NCBI GenBank assembly: GCA_022497145.1
Contig: MU385870.1
Span: forward strand, 194,629-258,628
Length of the DNA: 64,000 bases
Direction of reading: 5' to 3'
Source: Rostrohypoxylon terebratum
Taxonomy: Eukaryota > Ascomycota > Sordariomycetes > Xylariales > Hypoxylaceae
Each line of letters starts with the position of its first letter. The first letter of the stretch is position 1. The notes below the pieces were generated by a model that was not told where the DNA came from, did not search any database, and saw only the letters and a list, made by a program, of their open reading frames with translations. Positions 48,816 to 61,835 of the stretch are shown piece by piece. The position numbers and the translations under genes are program-made.

Positions 48816-49933
48816 TCTTCCCCTCTTCACCCTTCTCCCTTACGTTCATTGAGCCACACCAGATATGCGCATGTGTAATAGTGTGCAGCATTTAGAACAT
48901 TTAGCTCGCTTTTCAAGATAGTACTAGGTATTAGTCCCCTGCTTATTCGCATAATTCCTATCACCGAGGCAGGGATTAATCGTGGGGTTTATTTTGCTCC
49001 CCCACCATGAGGCTACGCGATATTGATTGGGGAGATGGGTTGGGACGAGGTGTGTACGGAAACAGTATTCCCTCAATGAGACCGGAAGTCTTATCTCCTC
49101 CCTCTTATTTCCTCACGAATGCTACGCTCCTGATCCAACACGTGGGTTCGCAACCGTAGAATGAACGTTTCTGCGGTATTTACTGCAACGGCTTGTATAC
49201 ATCTATCTACGCATACCTACCTACTCTTTGGCTGGAGCTGGGTATGTACTTTATAGCTCAGAATTTATATTGACGATACCAAACCAAAGCGCCGCGCGCA
49301 GAGCTGCCCAGTCAGCATCCCTCCCCCAGTCTTGGGTTGCACAACTTACAACCGAGTCTAGGGTATGAGCCTTGGAACGCGACAAATGCAAGATGCTACA
49401 TAAAACTACTGCGACGTATGGCCATGTGACGAAGCTGAGATCGAAGCGAAGAAGCAGATCTTGGTTTTTTACGTTATTGCTTTCACGTGAGTCTATGCCG
49501 AATTGACAGCCCTGTGCTACTGTTCAATGAAAGAACTTGTTAGAGCTTCGACTCTCACAGCTATTGGATCTCGCAGCTGCGCTGATCTCAAGGTCCCGAG
49601 GGGTTCGACGGTTCAGATGGGTTAGTCGGTCCCCTTGAGGAAATACTGGGGACCTGGGGTACTCACATTCAGCCCCCAGAGCAAATGGTTGGGCGAGAAA
49701 CGTTGTCCGACGCCTCCCTTATATCATATCCATGCACAAAGTCCAAAAAAAGAATCCATCGCCAAGACGGAGATCCGGTAAATCTCTCATAGCACTGAAG
49801 AGGAATGAAGCCATGCCGTTGCACTGCGTAAGCCACGTAACTCGCACCCGTCTCGGCGCCGAGAACATAATCTAAAACCAACATGGGAATTGGGATAAGC
49901 AAAGTAGAGATTTCGCCAAGTTCGGAGTTATGT

Positions 49934-49970
49934 TGAGTGCTGAGTGCTGAGAGTGCTGAGAGTGCTGTGA
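49934..49970. repeat. Tandem GAGTGCTGA repeat
   Basis: Four units of GAGTGCT(GA) with period 7-9 nt. Confidence 0.75.
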
Positions 49971-52874
49971 GATATGAAAAGGGGGCAGGTCAACCGAATT
50001 TGGAAAGCCCAATAGGGAAATTGAATGCCACATACTACTAGGTATGTACATCCACCTACTAGTACTACTAGGTAGGTACAATACAATACCTACCAAGCTG
50101 CTATTACTACTACATGTATGTAAGTTGTTAAGCTGGCCGAGCGTCGCAGTCCCACGCTCTTCTTTTGCATCCTCTCAACGGCTTATTAAGTGGTAATTCC
50201 CATTGCGCGATAAATACGATTACGTCGCAGACTCCTCCAGGCACCACCTGGGATCTTGACTCAGCGAATCAATCGCGATAGCACTTACATGGCGTACATA
50301 CTGAGCATACTGAGACCTCCGGTCGGTATAGACATCCAGCCCTAGGGGCCAATGAGGGCCAATGGGGTCCAATAACAGACGGATAATACTAAGTATAAGC
50401 GGGTGTAATTGCTGTACATAGTGTACACTGTAGTATAATCACCAGCTCGGAGCTTCGAGATGGATGGCTAAGAATGGGTGAATGCGTAAATGCGTAAATT
50501 GCGTGGTTTGTTGACGATTGCCTGCCTGAAAACCCTATCTGGGTAGTTTATACGAGTGACTTCGGTCACTCTGATCATTTTGGAGTTTTGGAGCAGTAAG
50601 GCATTTTCTTATACAATACCTAGGTCCTACGTGCAATCCTGTCATCTATCTGACTTTGTCACTTAGCTCTCCGTAACTACCTACTAGATCTTAGGTCCTA
50701 CTTAACTGCTAGTCGATCGAGACTCCCCCCAAACTCACAAACTCCAGGTGCTTATCTACTTATTGAGTTTAGTCTCTTCTCTTGGCTCGAACGCTTAATT
50801 ATATCTTAGTGTTTGAAGACAGCCCTTCGGTGAAACTATAAATTATTGTTGTGGCATTCTATTCTATAAAATACGCCTCTGGTCTTAAATCCGCATCAAC
50901 CGCCTACGAGGAAACAGAAACACCGAACCAGCATTTCCTGCAAACAATATTGTCGATCTCGGCTTAGACGCTCAGCCTCTGTGCTTATCTGTCTCGAAGT
51001 GAGAGGACATATCTTTTTCGGCTTCATCAGCATCGGATTGGCTTGGCTTTTCATATCGAAGAAGCCTGCCAAGGTTAAAACAGGGCCAACTGTTGGGTGC
51101 AGCCCCATAGTCGTCAAACAGAGCCTTGAACCTCAGAGGCCGGAGCCTTACCACGTTCCCATATTACGACGACTTGGGACTTGGGACTTGTGAGTTGTGA
51201 GGACGTATCATAATTATATGTGATTAACGTCAGGAACGCCGCAACCGCTGACGGTAGCTTGGAAAATCGACATCATACCTCATACTTTGCCCACTTGCGC
51301 CCACAGCCCACATCTATCAACGTTGTCGACCCACAGATAGAGGAGAGGGGCGCCACTCTTTTTTATATCATATTAAAATACTCGCCTTTCCCTCCGGAAG
51401 GAGAGGTGATATCACAATCGACGACGAGTCTCGAGAAGTTTCCAAGATCCCAAATTTTCGAAGACTAAATCAAGAATACCAACAACGACTTTCATTCACC
51501 TCATTCCACCTCGACTTACTTTTCACGTCGCCCTAGAACGTCACCTTCAAGGTTATCATTAACGTTACATTTCAACATCCAAGACTTCGTCGCCTGCTCG
51601 ATTTTTTTTCACTTGGGGTTCTCACTTCGCATCCGCGCGCGGCTTTTTGTACAGCTTGCACCGCATATCGGTCCGTTGTGCACCGAGCGTTCTTGCGTTC
51701 TTGCGTAGTGAGAAAAAGCTGAAGCAATTGAATCGAGTAATAAGATTTGCGCCTCGACCAAAAACCGTTAGACGACATTCGACTTTTGCGTTAGTGGCAA
51801 CGCTCAACGAAAGCTTTAACAGTCAAGTGTAGACTGTTTAGTGCTTTGGTGCTTTAGTGGCAGTGTGTGAGGAACCGACGAGACGGATACGACGGTCGGA
51901 AGCTCCTGTCAATTGGCACGGATTGGCAAGCCTATCGAAAAAGCTCCCCCCAAGGCCCAAGGCTACTGCACAATTACATTTACCTTACCTTCTAGCCTCA
52001 TCCGATTCGCCGGTTTCGCTTCTTCTGGTACTACATAGTACGCATAGTCCTTCTAGGTGCTACCCTACTGCAGCTTACTGCAGCTTCCTTACCCTCCTTC
52101 ACGCTCCTGCTTTTTTATATTGGACGGTAACCAATCTACCGTACCTCTTGGTATTGACTCTGTCTGTACTAGCGGTCTACACTAAAAAAACCTTAAACCA
52201 GCTAAGGTTAAGACCCTGAAAAGTCCGAAAGCAAGACACCCACTTTACCCACTCTATCCACACGGTACCTGGGTACCTAGGCCACTAGGTTACTTTTTTT
52301 TTGTTACTATGACTCCCCGATTGCACGTAAAGGGACCTGGTCCTCTCGAAGTTGTTGCACCGATCGAACGCAGCATATCAACTACGCACCAATATTCCAA
52401 TACTACCAATCCTCCAGGTACGTCAATTCAATTCAATGGAAAGAAAGTTTTTAAAAATATCTATTATTTGAAAACTTCTTTTATTTTTTTTCTCCGATAC
52501 ATCGTCATCGTCATCACTATCATCATATCACATTCTTTATTCCACATTCCCTATTCACAACGAATTAATTACCTATGCCTCGTTTCCCCCCTTAATTTCA
52601 TTAAACAACGTTCGTCGACACCTGAAGTACCCTACCTGTCATAAGACTTGACATCCCACCTTGAATCTCCTGTTTCTGTAAGTTTGCATAAAACTTGCAC
52701 ATCTGCATTTAGCGCCTTACACCTCATTACCTCACATCTCCGTGCCCCGATTATCGGTTAGATTTATTAGACCAACGTAACTAATCAATTTTTTCCCTTT
52801 TTCACCTTTTCATAGATCGCAAACCCGTTCGTAGACAATCTCAATCACAACAATCATCGCTTGCTAGAGCGGCG

Positions 52875-55101
52875 ATGAACAATCAGCGAATAGTTTCCAG
52901 TTCAGCAATTCCCCGATCAATCCCAACGCCGCCGGAGCAAGCCATTGCAAACGACTCACAACCCCTGACAACGAGTTTTGACGCCAATCTGGCTACTGCT
53001 ATTGTCTCTCGTGATGGCGCATCAGGAACACCTCCTACGCCTTCTTCCTTGAATGGCGACAACTTAGCTATATCTCATCATAGCACTCCGAGCCATAAAG
53101 GCCTTGCGCCGCCTACGCTCAACAATCTCCCACATGTTAGTCTTGGTCCAGTGGCGCATCCCCATGCGCATCCCTCCTCCTTGGCTACCGCGCTCAGGGC
53201 CTTGAATGAAGTGCCCGAAGGAGCTACCTTCCACGAGTTTCCCACGCTTCCATCTAACGATTCTCCATACACGAAGAGTATCTCCTCCACTGCTCCCGCC
53301 TCGCCCAGAATGTGAGTCCTCTATTTCGCGCCCCCTCTGCTTCCCGGAAACCGCTTGTGCTAACCTGACGGGACAGTCCGCCCGTGAGGCAAAACTCCGG
53401 TTCGCAGACCCCTCGGGTTCGACCTCATGCCACAACACTCAGCATTCCTGGGATGACTCGATCGCTCATCTCCCCCGATGGAAAGATAGCAGATAGAGAT
53501 GTCGCTGCAAAGTTAGTCATTATCATGGTTGGTCTTCCGGCTAGGGGCAAATCTTACATCACCAAGAAACTTCGGAGATATCTTTCTTGGCAGCAACATA
53601 ACACGCGAATATTCAACGTTGGTAACCGAAGACGTATTGCGACCGTGTCCTCGCCGACTCTGCATCGTAAAGAGAGTTCTATGGACATGCCACCCCAGAC
53701 GGCTACCATATTGGTGAATGGTGCCCAGCCACCTGAGTCTCCAGCTCGGAAGAACGACCAGGACGACTCAGCCCCAAAGCCGATGGATCAATCCGCCAAA
53801 TTTTTCGACCCTAATAACGAGCAGGCATCCAAGCTGAGAGAGGAGATCGCTATTGATACCTTGAACGAGTTGTTGGATTACCTGATTAGTGGTGGAGGTT
53901 CGGTCGGCATTCTCGATGCCACCAACAGCACACTTCACCGTCGACAGAACCTTTTCAACCACATCAAGGCTAGAGAGCCCAAGTTAGGTATCCTGTTCAT
54001 CGAGAGTGTTTGCAAGAACCCCAATCTCCTGGAAGCGAACATGCGCCTGAAGCTCTCCGGCCCTGACTACAAAGACAAAGATCCTGTCAAATCGTTGGCA
54101 GATTTCAAGGAGCGTGTTAAGGCGTACGAAAGTGCCTATGTGCCCCTAGGTGACTATGAAGAGGAGCATGAAATGCAGTATATCAAGGTGAGAAAAGGCA
54201 AACATCCGACTTTATGGGTTATACATATTAATAACGATGGTAGATGACGGACGTTGGAAAGAAGCTTACCCACTTTGGATTAGGGGGCTTCTTAAGCAGC
54301 GGCATCGCTCATTACCTATCCTCTTTTAACCTGTCTCCGAGGCAGATCTGGCTCACCCGCCACGGCCAATCTGTGGATAACCAGCTTGGCAAGATAGGAG
54401 GCAATTCAGAACTAACTGATCGTGGTCATCTGTATAGTCTAGTCCTATACAAATTCATCACGCAGAAGCGCCAGGAATGGTTAGTAGAGCAGAAAGACAA
54501 GATTGCGCAAGCTTCGTTCCCTCCTGTACCCGGGGACCAGTCGCCTCCTTATCCCGATCTGAGCCGAGAGCTTGACGAGAAGAATTTCTGCGTGTGGACT
54601 TCGATGCTGACGCGCAGCATACAAACGGCGCAGCACTTCGAAGCAGACGAAGACTACGACGTCAAGAATTGGGAAATGCTCAACGAGCTCAACGCGGGCA
54701 AATTTGAGGGTTTGACGTACGAAGACATTGCTCGTACTCACAACGACGAGTACAGAAAGCGCCAGATGGACAAACTTCATTACGTCTACCCTGGTGTTGG
54801 TGGCGAGGGTTACCTCCAGGTTATCAGTCGTCTCCGAGACATGGTACGAGAGATCGAACGAATCAAAGATCACGTGATGATCATCGGGCATCGTTCGATA
54901 TGCCGTGTCCTAATGGCTTACTTCATGGACCTTACCCGAGATGATATTGCGGATTTGGACATGCCTCTTGGCATGCTGTATGCCATTGAGCCCAAGCCGT
55001 ACGGCATCGAGTTTCACGCGTACAAGTACGACGAGCAAATGGGATGGTTCAACGAGGTTCCCGGCTACAAGCCTACGAGGACGGTCGACCGTAGCGCCTG
55101 A
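52875..55101 (+). CDS. 6-phosphofructo-2-kinase / fructose-2,6-bisphosphatase
   Basis: Bifunctional cytosolic enzyme that makes and removes fructose-2,6-bisphosphate, the switch between glycolysis and gluconeogenesis. Exons are 52875-53311, 53377-54187 and 54244-55101, giving 701 aa. Introns are 65 and 56 nt. Residues 1-185 are a Ser/Pro-rich regulatory extension. The kinase domain has Walker A GLPARGKS (198-205) and ILDATNST, NPNLLEANMRLKLSGPDY and YIK. It is joined across intron 2 to MTDVGKK. The histidine-phosphatase domain has LTRHGQS (His456), the ELNAGKFEGLTYEDI acid region (Glu564-571) and IIGHRSICRVL (His632). The phosphohistidine is present, so the phosphatase is probably active, unlike yeast Pfk26, where Ser replaces His. 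Gln replaces the more common Glu after RHG. An insert of about 70 residues in the kinase (SSPTLHRKESS to KPMDQSAKFF) is a likely phosphoregulatory loop. Confidence 0.92.
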
Positions 55102-57060
55102 AGGATTCTCGTCACGGCAATGCGAACCCCGTACAGACGGGCCAACACAACTTCCACTCGCTCATTAATACGAACTTGACATTGTACAATAGACATTTTT
55201 CTCACTCATCGTTCAGGCGAAGACGGCAATGATACCATGAGAAACGGCGGGCATTTCATTTTCTGGGCGAATCGACTTTTTTCAATTCCATGTGTGTCTT
55301 CTTTCTCTCCTCTCTATTTCCTTACCGAGACAGACTTCTCGCGAGAAACGGAATAGGGTTGCATGCTTAAGGAGTTGGGTTTTTCGGGGCTTGATCAAGG
55401 AATGGAAAGGGGGGGGGGGGGGGGTTCAACGGGTTCACGGGCGACCCATAGGGAAACTATCCGGCCGCGATTTAAAAAAAAAATCGAAGAAGGGCTCTCT
55501 TCCTCGCGGAGCTCACGCGCGGCTTTTTTTTTTCTTTTCCTCTGTCTCTCTCTCTTCGCGTATTTACACACGGCCCATCGATTTACAAGGGGCTGTGGCG
55601 AGCTAGGCAAGGCCAATCGCGTAGTTCATGGCATGGCGCGACGGCTCGGCTCGTTAGTATAGCTAGCATGGTGCTTGATAGACCGAAAATCGGTCTGAGG
55701 GCTCGTTAATATCATACGGATGATTTCTGAAATCTGCTGTTCCCTTTTGTGCACACATACCACGTGGCTGTAACGTTCGATTTACGGGTGAGGTTTTGAA
55801 GAGGAATCATACCTATTAACCTCACGCTGAACCTGTGCTAAGCTGATGATTTAGGTATTAATTACCTCGATATAGTTAGTCCGTGATCTTGTAAGAGAGC
55901 ATGATATACATATATATACTTGAGTAGATACGATACGTTACCCAGGTTATATTACCTACGTACCCGAAAAGCTGATGTCATACTCGCTTGCCGAACTAAT
56001 AGAAACGGTATACTACCTATTTCATAAGCGAATTCTCGGATACCTAGTCAGTACTTACAGCCTATTACAAACATGTCGCCAAGAGGATTTCGTCACTTAC
56101 GTAGCAGAGCGCAGCGCCATCCGAGAACGCGCCACCACTCAAGTCAAGTCACGAGAAAAAAAAAACACAAAGACGTTACGTCACCGTAGGATCCCTAGAC
56201 AAACTCTTATTTAGGAGGTAGTTTCCCACCAGCGAATAAGTAAGTAAGGTAAAGGTACTCAAGGTATGTCAATGTCCACGGCTGCTGCACAGTGTAACCC
56301 ATCTTTTTTTTTCTTTGCCATCGAATCATAACGGCCGCGTAAGGCCCCCTTTTTCGTACTGGATTATAATTACAAGTCAAAAGAACCACCCTGGTTGAGT
56401 TTCCCCGTTTCCGTTCCTGTACCCGAAACCCAGATTGGACACCCTGAAAGATCGAGCCAAGGAAAAAAAAAAGAAAAAATAACGCCGGCGGGGCAGGTCT
56501 AAGTTTGTGGGTTTGTCGTGTGGCTTGCTCGCATATGCCCGTCCTGGTGAAAAATGGTATCCATGCCTCCCTCCTCGATTGGTGGTGATGGCGATGGCAG
56601 CGGTAGTTGAGGTGTCTAAATGTCGTACACGAAGAGGATGCCAAATTCTTTTTTTTCCAAATCATCCTCTCCATCCAAGCGAGAGAGAGAGGATCCAAGG
56701 CCGAAAAGAGCCGATGTCCCGGGAAATGCGGTAGCGAGAAAGGAAGACAGTCGTAAGGTCATGCTCATAAGATTTCTTTTCATCATCATACTCTGGGGAA
56801 AAGAAAAAAGATATCTCAAAACGAATGAGGCCATTGGGGCCGTGAATAGTAAAAAGCAAGGGATATATCCGTCCGGAAAAGATCGAAGCAAACGCCGTGC
56901 TTTCCTTTCGTACTTGCTTTATCGTAAGAGGTCGTCATCATTCATAAAAAAAGCAACGAAACCAGAAAACTAGAAAAAGTCGTGAGATAATCGCCGTCGT
57001 CTGTTTTTCCGGCTGTGACCACCCCTACAATCTGTCTGGTATTTTGGGGGAAATTTCTGT
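55102..57060. other. Intergenic region between convergent genes
   Basis: Holds both 3' flanks. A G(16) run (55409-55424) and several poly-A/T runs are present. Open frames (56207-56698 minus and others) are low-complexity and overlap on several strands. TACCTACGTACC occurs near 55950. Confidence 0.5.
55409..55424. repeat. G(16) homopolymer
   Basis: Sixteen uninterrupted G about 310 bp after the PFKFB stop codon. Can form a G-quadruplex-like or very stable structure. The length is likely to vary and is sequencing-error prone. Confidence 0.85.
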
Positions 57061-58578
57061 TTAGAGGGCTTCGCCAAATTGCCACTCCGAGTTTTCATTC
57101 TCGTTCTCGAAATCATAGTGGGCGTTCTGCTTGTGGTAGAAGTGGTACTGATCAGGGATGCGTGGAACTGAGGGAATACCGCGGTTGGCATTGGGTACGA
57201 CTCGGAGGGGTGTAGCCTCTCTTGATCGAGCCAGCTCTTCTGCCGCCTCAGCCTCGCTCATCGCCGTCGAGTCCTGGCGAATGCTATCATTGGATAAGCG
57301 CTCGCCTTCCATGCCCCAAGTTTCGAATCCCATGTCTCGCGATCGTAGAGAGGACGACTTGCCACGTTTTTTAAGCCTGCCGCCTTCGCCTCTGCTGTTA
57401 CCTGAGAACGTCCTGCGTGGCTTGGGCTGGAAGTGCCCATGATTCTGATAGTCGTTGCGTCTGTTGCTGAGCTCCGGCAGCGCTGGGGAGGGTTCACGCA
57501 TGCGTACCGCCTTCTCCTTGATATACATCGTGCCACCGATAGATGTCGAAGGCGGTAGGCTAACCATAGCATCCGACATCTCCACGTCTTTGGCTGAGGA
57601 CGGCATCTTGCGTAGCTTCTTTGCAACCCTCTTAAGCGGCTGAGAAAACGCTGAAGTTGCCGAGACTCCTAAACTCTCATTGCTAGCTGCCTCTTCTGTA
57701 TCCACCCGATTGCGCTTACGGCCACGGAGAGAACCGTAGCGAGAAGGTTTATACTTGACAACGGGAGTAAACTCCTCTTCAGAGTCTAGCTCTGATATCT
57801 CGTTTGTTCGTCCTTGTTTGCGTTGTTTTGCCGGGCTCTGAGACGGGGGCGGTGTCTCGATGGGTTCTGGAGACAGGAAACGTGGCATATGCGGGGTGCA
57901 TGGCGCTGAGCCAGGGATTGTAGGCATAGGCGGTGCCGAACAACGCTTAACATTACGAGCACCTGGACCTGCGTGACGGGTGGACTGAATGGCATGTTGT
58001 TGGAAGAAGCCGCTTGCCATCAATTGATTGTAGCATTGCATCACATCCTCGCGAGTCGGGCGGTTAGCGCCGCTTCCGAAGTTGGGTAGCTCGGGGAGAT
58101 TATGATGAGATATCTCAGGATGGGTCTTAGCCGCTCGGAGATGATCCGTCTGTGGTGAGCATGGCGAGCATGGTGATCGAGGAGACAGCGGCGGTTCTTG
58201 GAGGCTGGTGTGCTTTCTTGAAGAGTCCTGCTTCTGAGAGCTAGCACTACTGCGAGAAGACGAGTTCCATCTCAATACCCCACGGACACGCTCAAAGAAA
58301 CTGGTAGACTTCCTATGAGATATGACATGATCTTGAGCGTTGGCATCGGATGCGCTACTCTCGGAGAAGGGCCGGCGGCGTGCCTTGCGCACCTCGCCTC
58401 GTGTGACAGGTCTGTCAGTGTAGAATTGCTTCTCGTATTCCTTCAATTCCTCAGGGCCGAGGTACTGTGGCGGCGGTGTAGCGCTGACTCGGTCGTTCAT
58501 TGACCCCTCTACGAAGCGTGACGTCGGTGGACGAGAGCCGCCATATTCGGTCGGTGACCTAGAAATATCTGAGGTCAT
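57061..58578 (-). CDS. Hypothetical protein, basic and disordered
   Basis: A single-exon 505-aa frame with no named domain. It starts MTSDISRSPTEYGGSRPPTS. Islands that look conserved rather than random are PPPQYLGPEELKEYEKQF at about 35-52, STSFFERVRGVLRWNSSSR at about 91-109, and TREDVMQCYNQLMASGFFQ at about 175-193. Several basic clusters suggest nuclear localisation (RKARRRPF, LRGRKRNRVD, KRVAKKLRK, GRLKKRGK). Pro-rich SP/TP motifs could be phosphorylated. The C-terminus is aromatic and acidic (YHFYHKQNAHYDFENENENSEWQFGEAL). The codon pattern and the absence of stops over 1.5 kb in a normal GC context support a real gene. A nuclear regulatory role is inference only. Confidence 0.75.
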   Translation of the reverse strand: MTSDISRSPTEYGGSRPPTSRFVEGSMNDRVSATPPPQYLGPEELKEYEKQFYTDRPVTRGEVRKARRRPFSESSASDANAQDHVISHRKSTSFFERVRGVLRWNSSSRSSASSQKQDSSRKHTSLQEPPLSPRSPCSPCSPQTDHLRAAKTHPEISHHNLPELPNFGSGANRPTREDVMQCYNQLMASGFFQQHAIQSTRHAGPGARNVKRCSAPPMPTIPGSAPCTPHMPRFLSPEPIETPPPSQSPAKQRKQGRTNEISELDSEEEFTPVVKYKPSRYGSLRGRKRNRVDTEEAASNESLGVSATSAFSQPLKRVAKKLRKMPSSAKDVEMSDAMVSLPPSTSIGGTMYIKEKAVRMREPSPALPELSNRRNDYQNHGHFQPKPRRTFSGNSRGEGGRLKKRGKSSSLRSRDMGFETWGMEGERLSNDSIRQDSTAMSEAEAAEELARSREATPLRVVPNANRGIPSVPRIPDQYHFYHKQNAHYDFENENENSEWQFGEAL

Positions 58579-60257
58579 ATTGCTGCGACTATATTGATGA
58601 CTTCGAAGGTAGAAGTTGAGCGAGGGGAGAAGTCATCAGTCGAGAAAAAAAAAAAAAAAAGAGGCGGTGGAGGATGATGCTTGGAGTTAGTGTAGATGTT
58701 AGTTGTCAGTTGTTGGAACTGAGATTTTTGTGTGATTTGTTTACCTTGGTCAAAAATTCGACCAATAGCTTCTGCTCCTGCTTAATATCTACCCTGGTCG
58801 GTAATTGCAAGTGGGCCGGGGGGCAACGGAATCTGCTGCTTGAGGTCAATTAGTGTCAATTAACGTAGGTACCCGCTGAACCAAGTCTAATTACTGGCTA
58901 ATTATCAGGTAGTATTGGTAATATTGGCTATTGGCTAGGTACATGACTGCACTGCACCTTCCTTGTTCCCTTAGTGGTCTTAGCGGTCTTGGTGGCATTA
59001 GTGGATTCAATACCTCCATGTGGTCGTCCGACGTCCAGATAGTTGGTAGTTGGGATCCACTGTCCATTGGGCTCCATTTTACTAGTGCAAATCATCGTGA
59101 ACTGACTCTCTAACCAGAGTTCTCTTATTAATACCTCGTGGTCCCCATGGTATCCTGGCTGCCTGGATACATACTATGTAGAGTAGATTTATGTACGCTC
59201 TGACCACATCTTGGCATACGGATTCCAGCGGTAAAATCATCAAACCCTTGGGTCCCAAATCGACAACCCATTGTCTGAAATCCACCAAGTCGCTTGTTGA
59301 AAACGAAACTGGGAAGACGTTCCATTAATCCAGATTCAGATCATTGAGCGACCTATATAGATCCGTAGGATACCTTTATGTGACTGGCGTCTGCTATCAT
59401 ATCCAGGTTCAACTTAGTCTACGTTTCAGCGACGGTGACATTGATGAAACATCATATAGCTCAGTGAATTCATTATAACCATGGGGGTTGTAACGTTGCT
59501 ACCCCGTCAGATGGCCTGGCAGGTTCGGTACAACCGTTTTACAGTAAGACCTAAGCCGCCTCTATTAAGGTGCCTACCGGTACGGTAGCTCGCCTAAGAT
59601 TTACCTAGGTCCTAGGTTTCATCATGACATGCCCTGGACAACCGCAGAAAGCGCCGAGTCACTTGGAGGTATCATACACATTTTGCAAGTCTCAATAAGA
59701 CGTTATTGAAAAGGGTTGGATTTTTCCTATCTCCGTATATATACAAACACATCGCTGTCTCTTACCTGAAAATAACACATGGAAATCGAAAGCTAAGCCT
59801 TGAGGGCTAGCTAAGTAGCGACCTTGGTATCGCAAACACCCGCAGATATGCTCGCAACATCAACAGTTGCATCTTCAGCAAACCACGCCCGGCCGATTTG
59901 GCTCCGTCCTAATAACCGTCTGCTTCGTTGCTTGCAGAACCTCGCGACCATGGTAAAAACTCTAGTGACCTCAAGTTATAAACTCCCTGTACATCCGAAG
60001 GAAAAATGGCATAGATATCGCAAGGTAGCCCCCGTAGCTAGAGCCAAGCATGCTAAAAATGGTGTATACAATATAAATGAGTGATGGGATGAAGTGTCGA
60101 GGACAAAAGAAAGGCAAAGCGCCAGCAACGACGACGGCCCTATAATATATACAAAACCGAGGGCCTCAAAAACCATTGGCGCCGTAAAACGCTCAACGCC
60201 AATGCAAGCATACCCTGGGCATGGTCATTCGTAACATCAATGAACATACTAGAACCC
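58579..60257. other. Intergenic region
   Basis: The left part contains the likely promoter of the 58578 gene, with an A(16) run at 58645-58660 just upstream. The remainder is the 3' flank of veA. ACCTAGGTCCTAGGT occurs at 59602. No gene is visible. Confidence 0.5.
58645..58660. repeat. A(16) homopolymer upstream of the 58578 gene
   Basis: An uninterrupted A run on the plus strand, that is poly-T on the coding strand, about 67-82 bp upstream of the start codon. Poly(dA:dT) tracts disfavour nucleosomes in fungal promoters, so this may be a promoter element. Confidence 0.6.
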
Positions 60258-61835
60258 TTACGCTAAATCGGGGAAATTGGCTGCCTTTTCTGAGCCATCC
60301 GCGCGCCTATAGAAGGGAACCCCAGGATAGTCAATCGATGGACGATCTCCGTTGACATTACGGCCTTGCTGGGTACTCGTTGTGAGCTCGTCGATAGAAC
60401 GCTTCATCGCACGCGGTTCTGGTTGGGGGTAGGTGGACCTAGAAAGCGATGATATCGAGCAAGACCGATCGGAATAATGGCTTGGGGACATCTTCGGACT
60501 TTGGATCATAGACGAAAGAGAAGGCATAGGCCCAATTGATGACGCAGTGGGAGGTCTGGGAGGAGCCCTTGTGAGAGGGTATGGAGCAGGTGGGTTGTTA
60601 GACATAGTCGAGTAGCCCGCCGACGACCGTCTCCTCATCTCCTGGTCGCTGGCTGGGTCGTAATGCGGGTAGCCAGGAGGTGCATAACTAGGCGATGGAG
60701 GTGGGGGCGGGAAGTTATTACTCTGGGGAAACATGGGCGCAGCAGGAGACACCGGTGTAGATTGACCGGAAGTTGGCGCGGGACCGTAAGGCGGAGCAAA
60801 CCCAGGATTTCCGGCGTGGCCAAAGTTGAGCATAGTCGTAGGCTGTGGACCACCATTCTGGTACAGCGGAGGCGGCGGCGGGCCATATTCGGCATTCGAA
60901 GGACGTCGCTGATGATCCGGGACATAGCTAGCCCGGTCCATGCTTGAATTGCTCATAGAGCGGGCACGGTAAGCTTCCGGAGTCTGTGTTCGGTTCCGAC
61001 GCCTAGCATATTCGTCTTCTGCGTTGTTGTCGTACTCGTTCGCAGCATTCGCCTTCGTGTCACGTCGCCTCATGCGCACATCACGTCGAATACGGACACG
61101 GCAACCTTGCTCAGCAACTGTGCGGCTTAGCGACGTACTCTCGGTTAATCCCGGGAACTTCTTCGCGCTGTAGACGATGAAGTCGGTCGATCTGAGATCC
61201 ATGCGGTGGTTCGCATTCCCAGCATTCAAGTCTGACATGCCATCTTCATGATCCTGAGGCGGAGCATCGCGGTCCTGGTCTTGCTCCTCCTTAATTAACT
61301 CATACAAACTAAAAACTAATCGATAACGACCCTCGTGACGGACTGAAAGATCCGGAAATAGGAAGTATCCAGCTGGATCAGGCCTGTCGAGATAGCAGCA
61401 CCCCGACACGGGAAATCCGGTGAGGACGGGAGGTGACGTGGCTGCAGGAGTCTGTACCCTGCCATGGGCCATAGGGCGTGCGTGCTCAAGCGACGCGTAA
61501 CAGAAAAAGTCGACATTGTAGTCGAACGTGATATCTCTAGCTCCTTCAAAATGCTCTCCCTCGAAGACTCTCAAAGTAACAACAGGTGGCGGGTCAACAG
61601 GCCGACGATCGGCAGAAGCTATTTCCTCGGTCAGTCACAAATAGAAATTCGGTATTGGTTAGAAAAACGTGGCGAGTGGTTTAACCATACATTTGGGACC
61701 AGAACCACATGCTCTCGCACGCTCGGGTTGCTGCAAAACTTCCAATTGGTACCATAGATGCCTACCGCCTTTGGTGACGCGGTGCTCTCGAGCATACATT
61801 CTGCTGTCAGCTTGGGGAGCCATGGCGTTGGCCAT
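60258..61835 (-). CDS. veA: Velvet regulator VeA
   Basis: Light-responsive global regulator that couples development with secondary metabolism; it forms the VelB-VeA-LaeA complex and shuttles to the nucleus in the dark. Exons are 61835-61691 and 61618-60258, giving 501 aa. The 72-nt intron has a GTATGG donor and a CTAAC branch site. Exon 1 carries the velvet start (REHRVTKGGRHLWYQL, EVLQQPERARACGSGPK). The splice restores SSADRRPVDPPPVV. The velvet domain spans about 18-230 (ITFDYNVDFFCYASLEHARP, AYLDRP-like CYLDRPDPAGYF, FPDLSVRHEGRYRLVFSLYEL, CRVRIRRDVRMRRR). The basic RRRDTK and YARRRNR patches may act as NLS. The second half is Pro/Ser/Tyr-rich and disordered with a PEST-like tail. VelB and VosA lack this N-terminus and long tail, which favours VeA. 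Confidence 0.93.

Larger units (their letters stand above)
47279..52874. other. Long intergenic region, about 5.6 kb, including the PFKFB leader
   Basis: Between Tad3 (left, transcribed leftwards) and PFKFB (right, transcribed rightwards), so both promoters are here. 47800-49660 is almost without open frames. A TCATTATCATTATCATC microsatellite lies at 48767. A GAGTGCTGA repeat lies at 49934. The 51480-52870 part is pyrimidine-rich, as expected for a long fungal leader, with a TGTTTCT/CACCT character. Frames in it (51857, 52309) lack family character and may be uORFs or introns of the leader. Confidence 0.5.
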
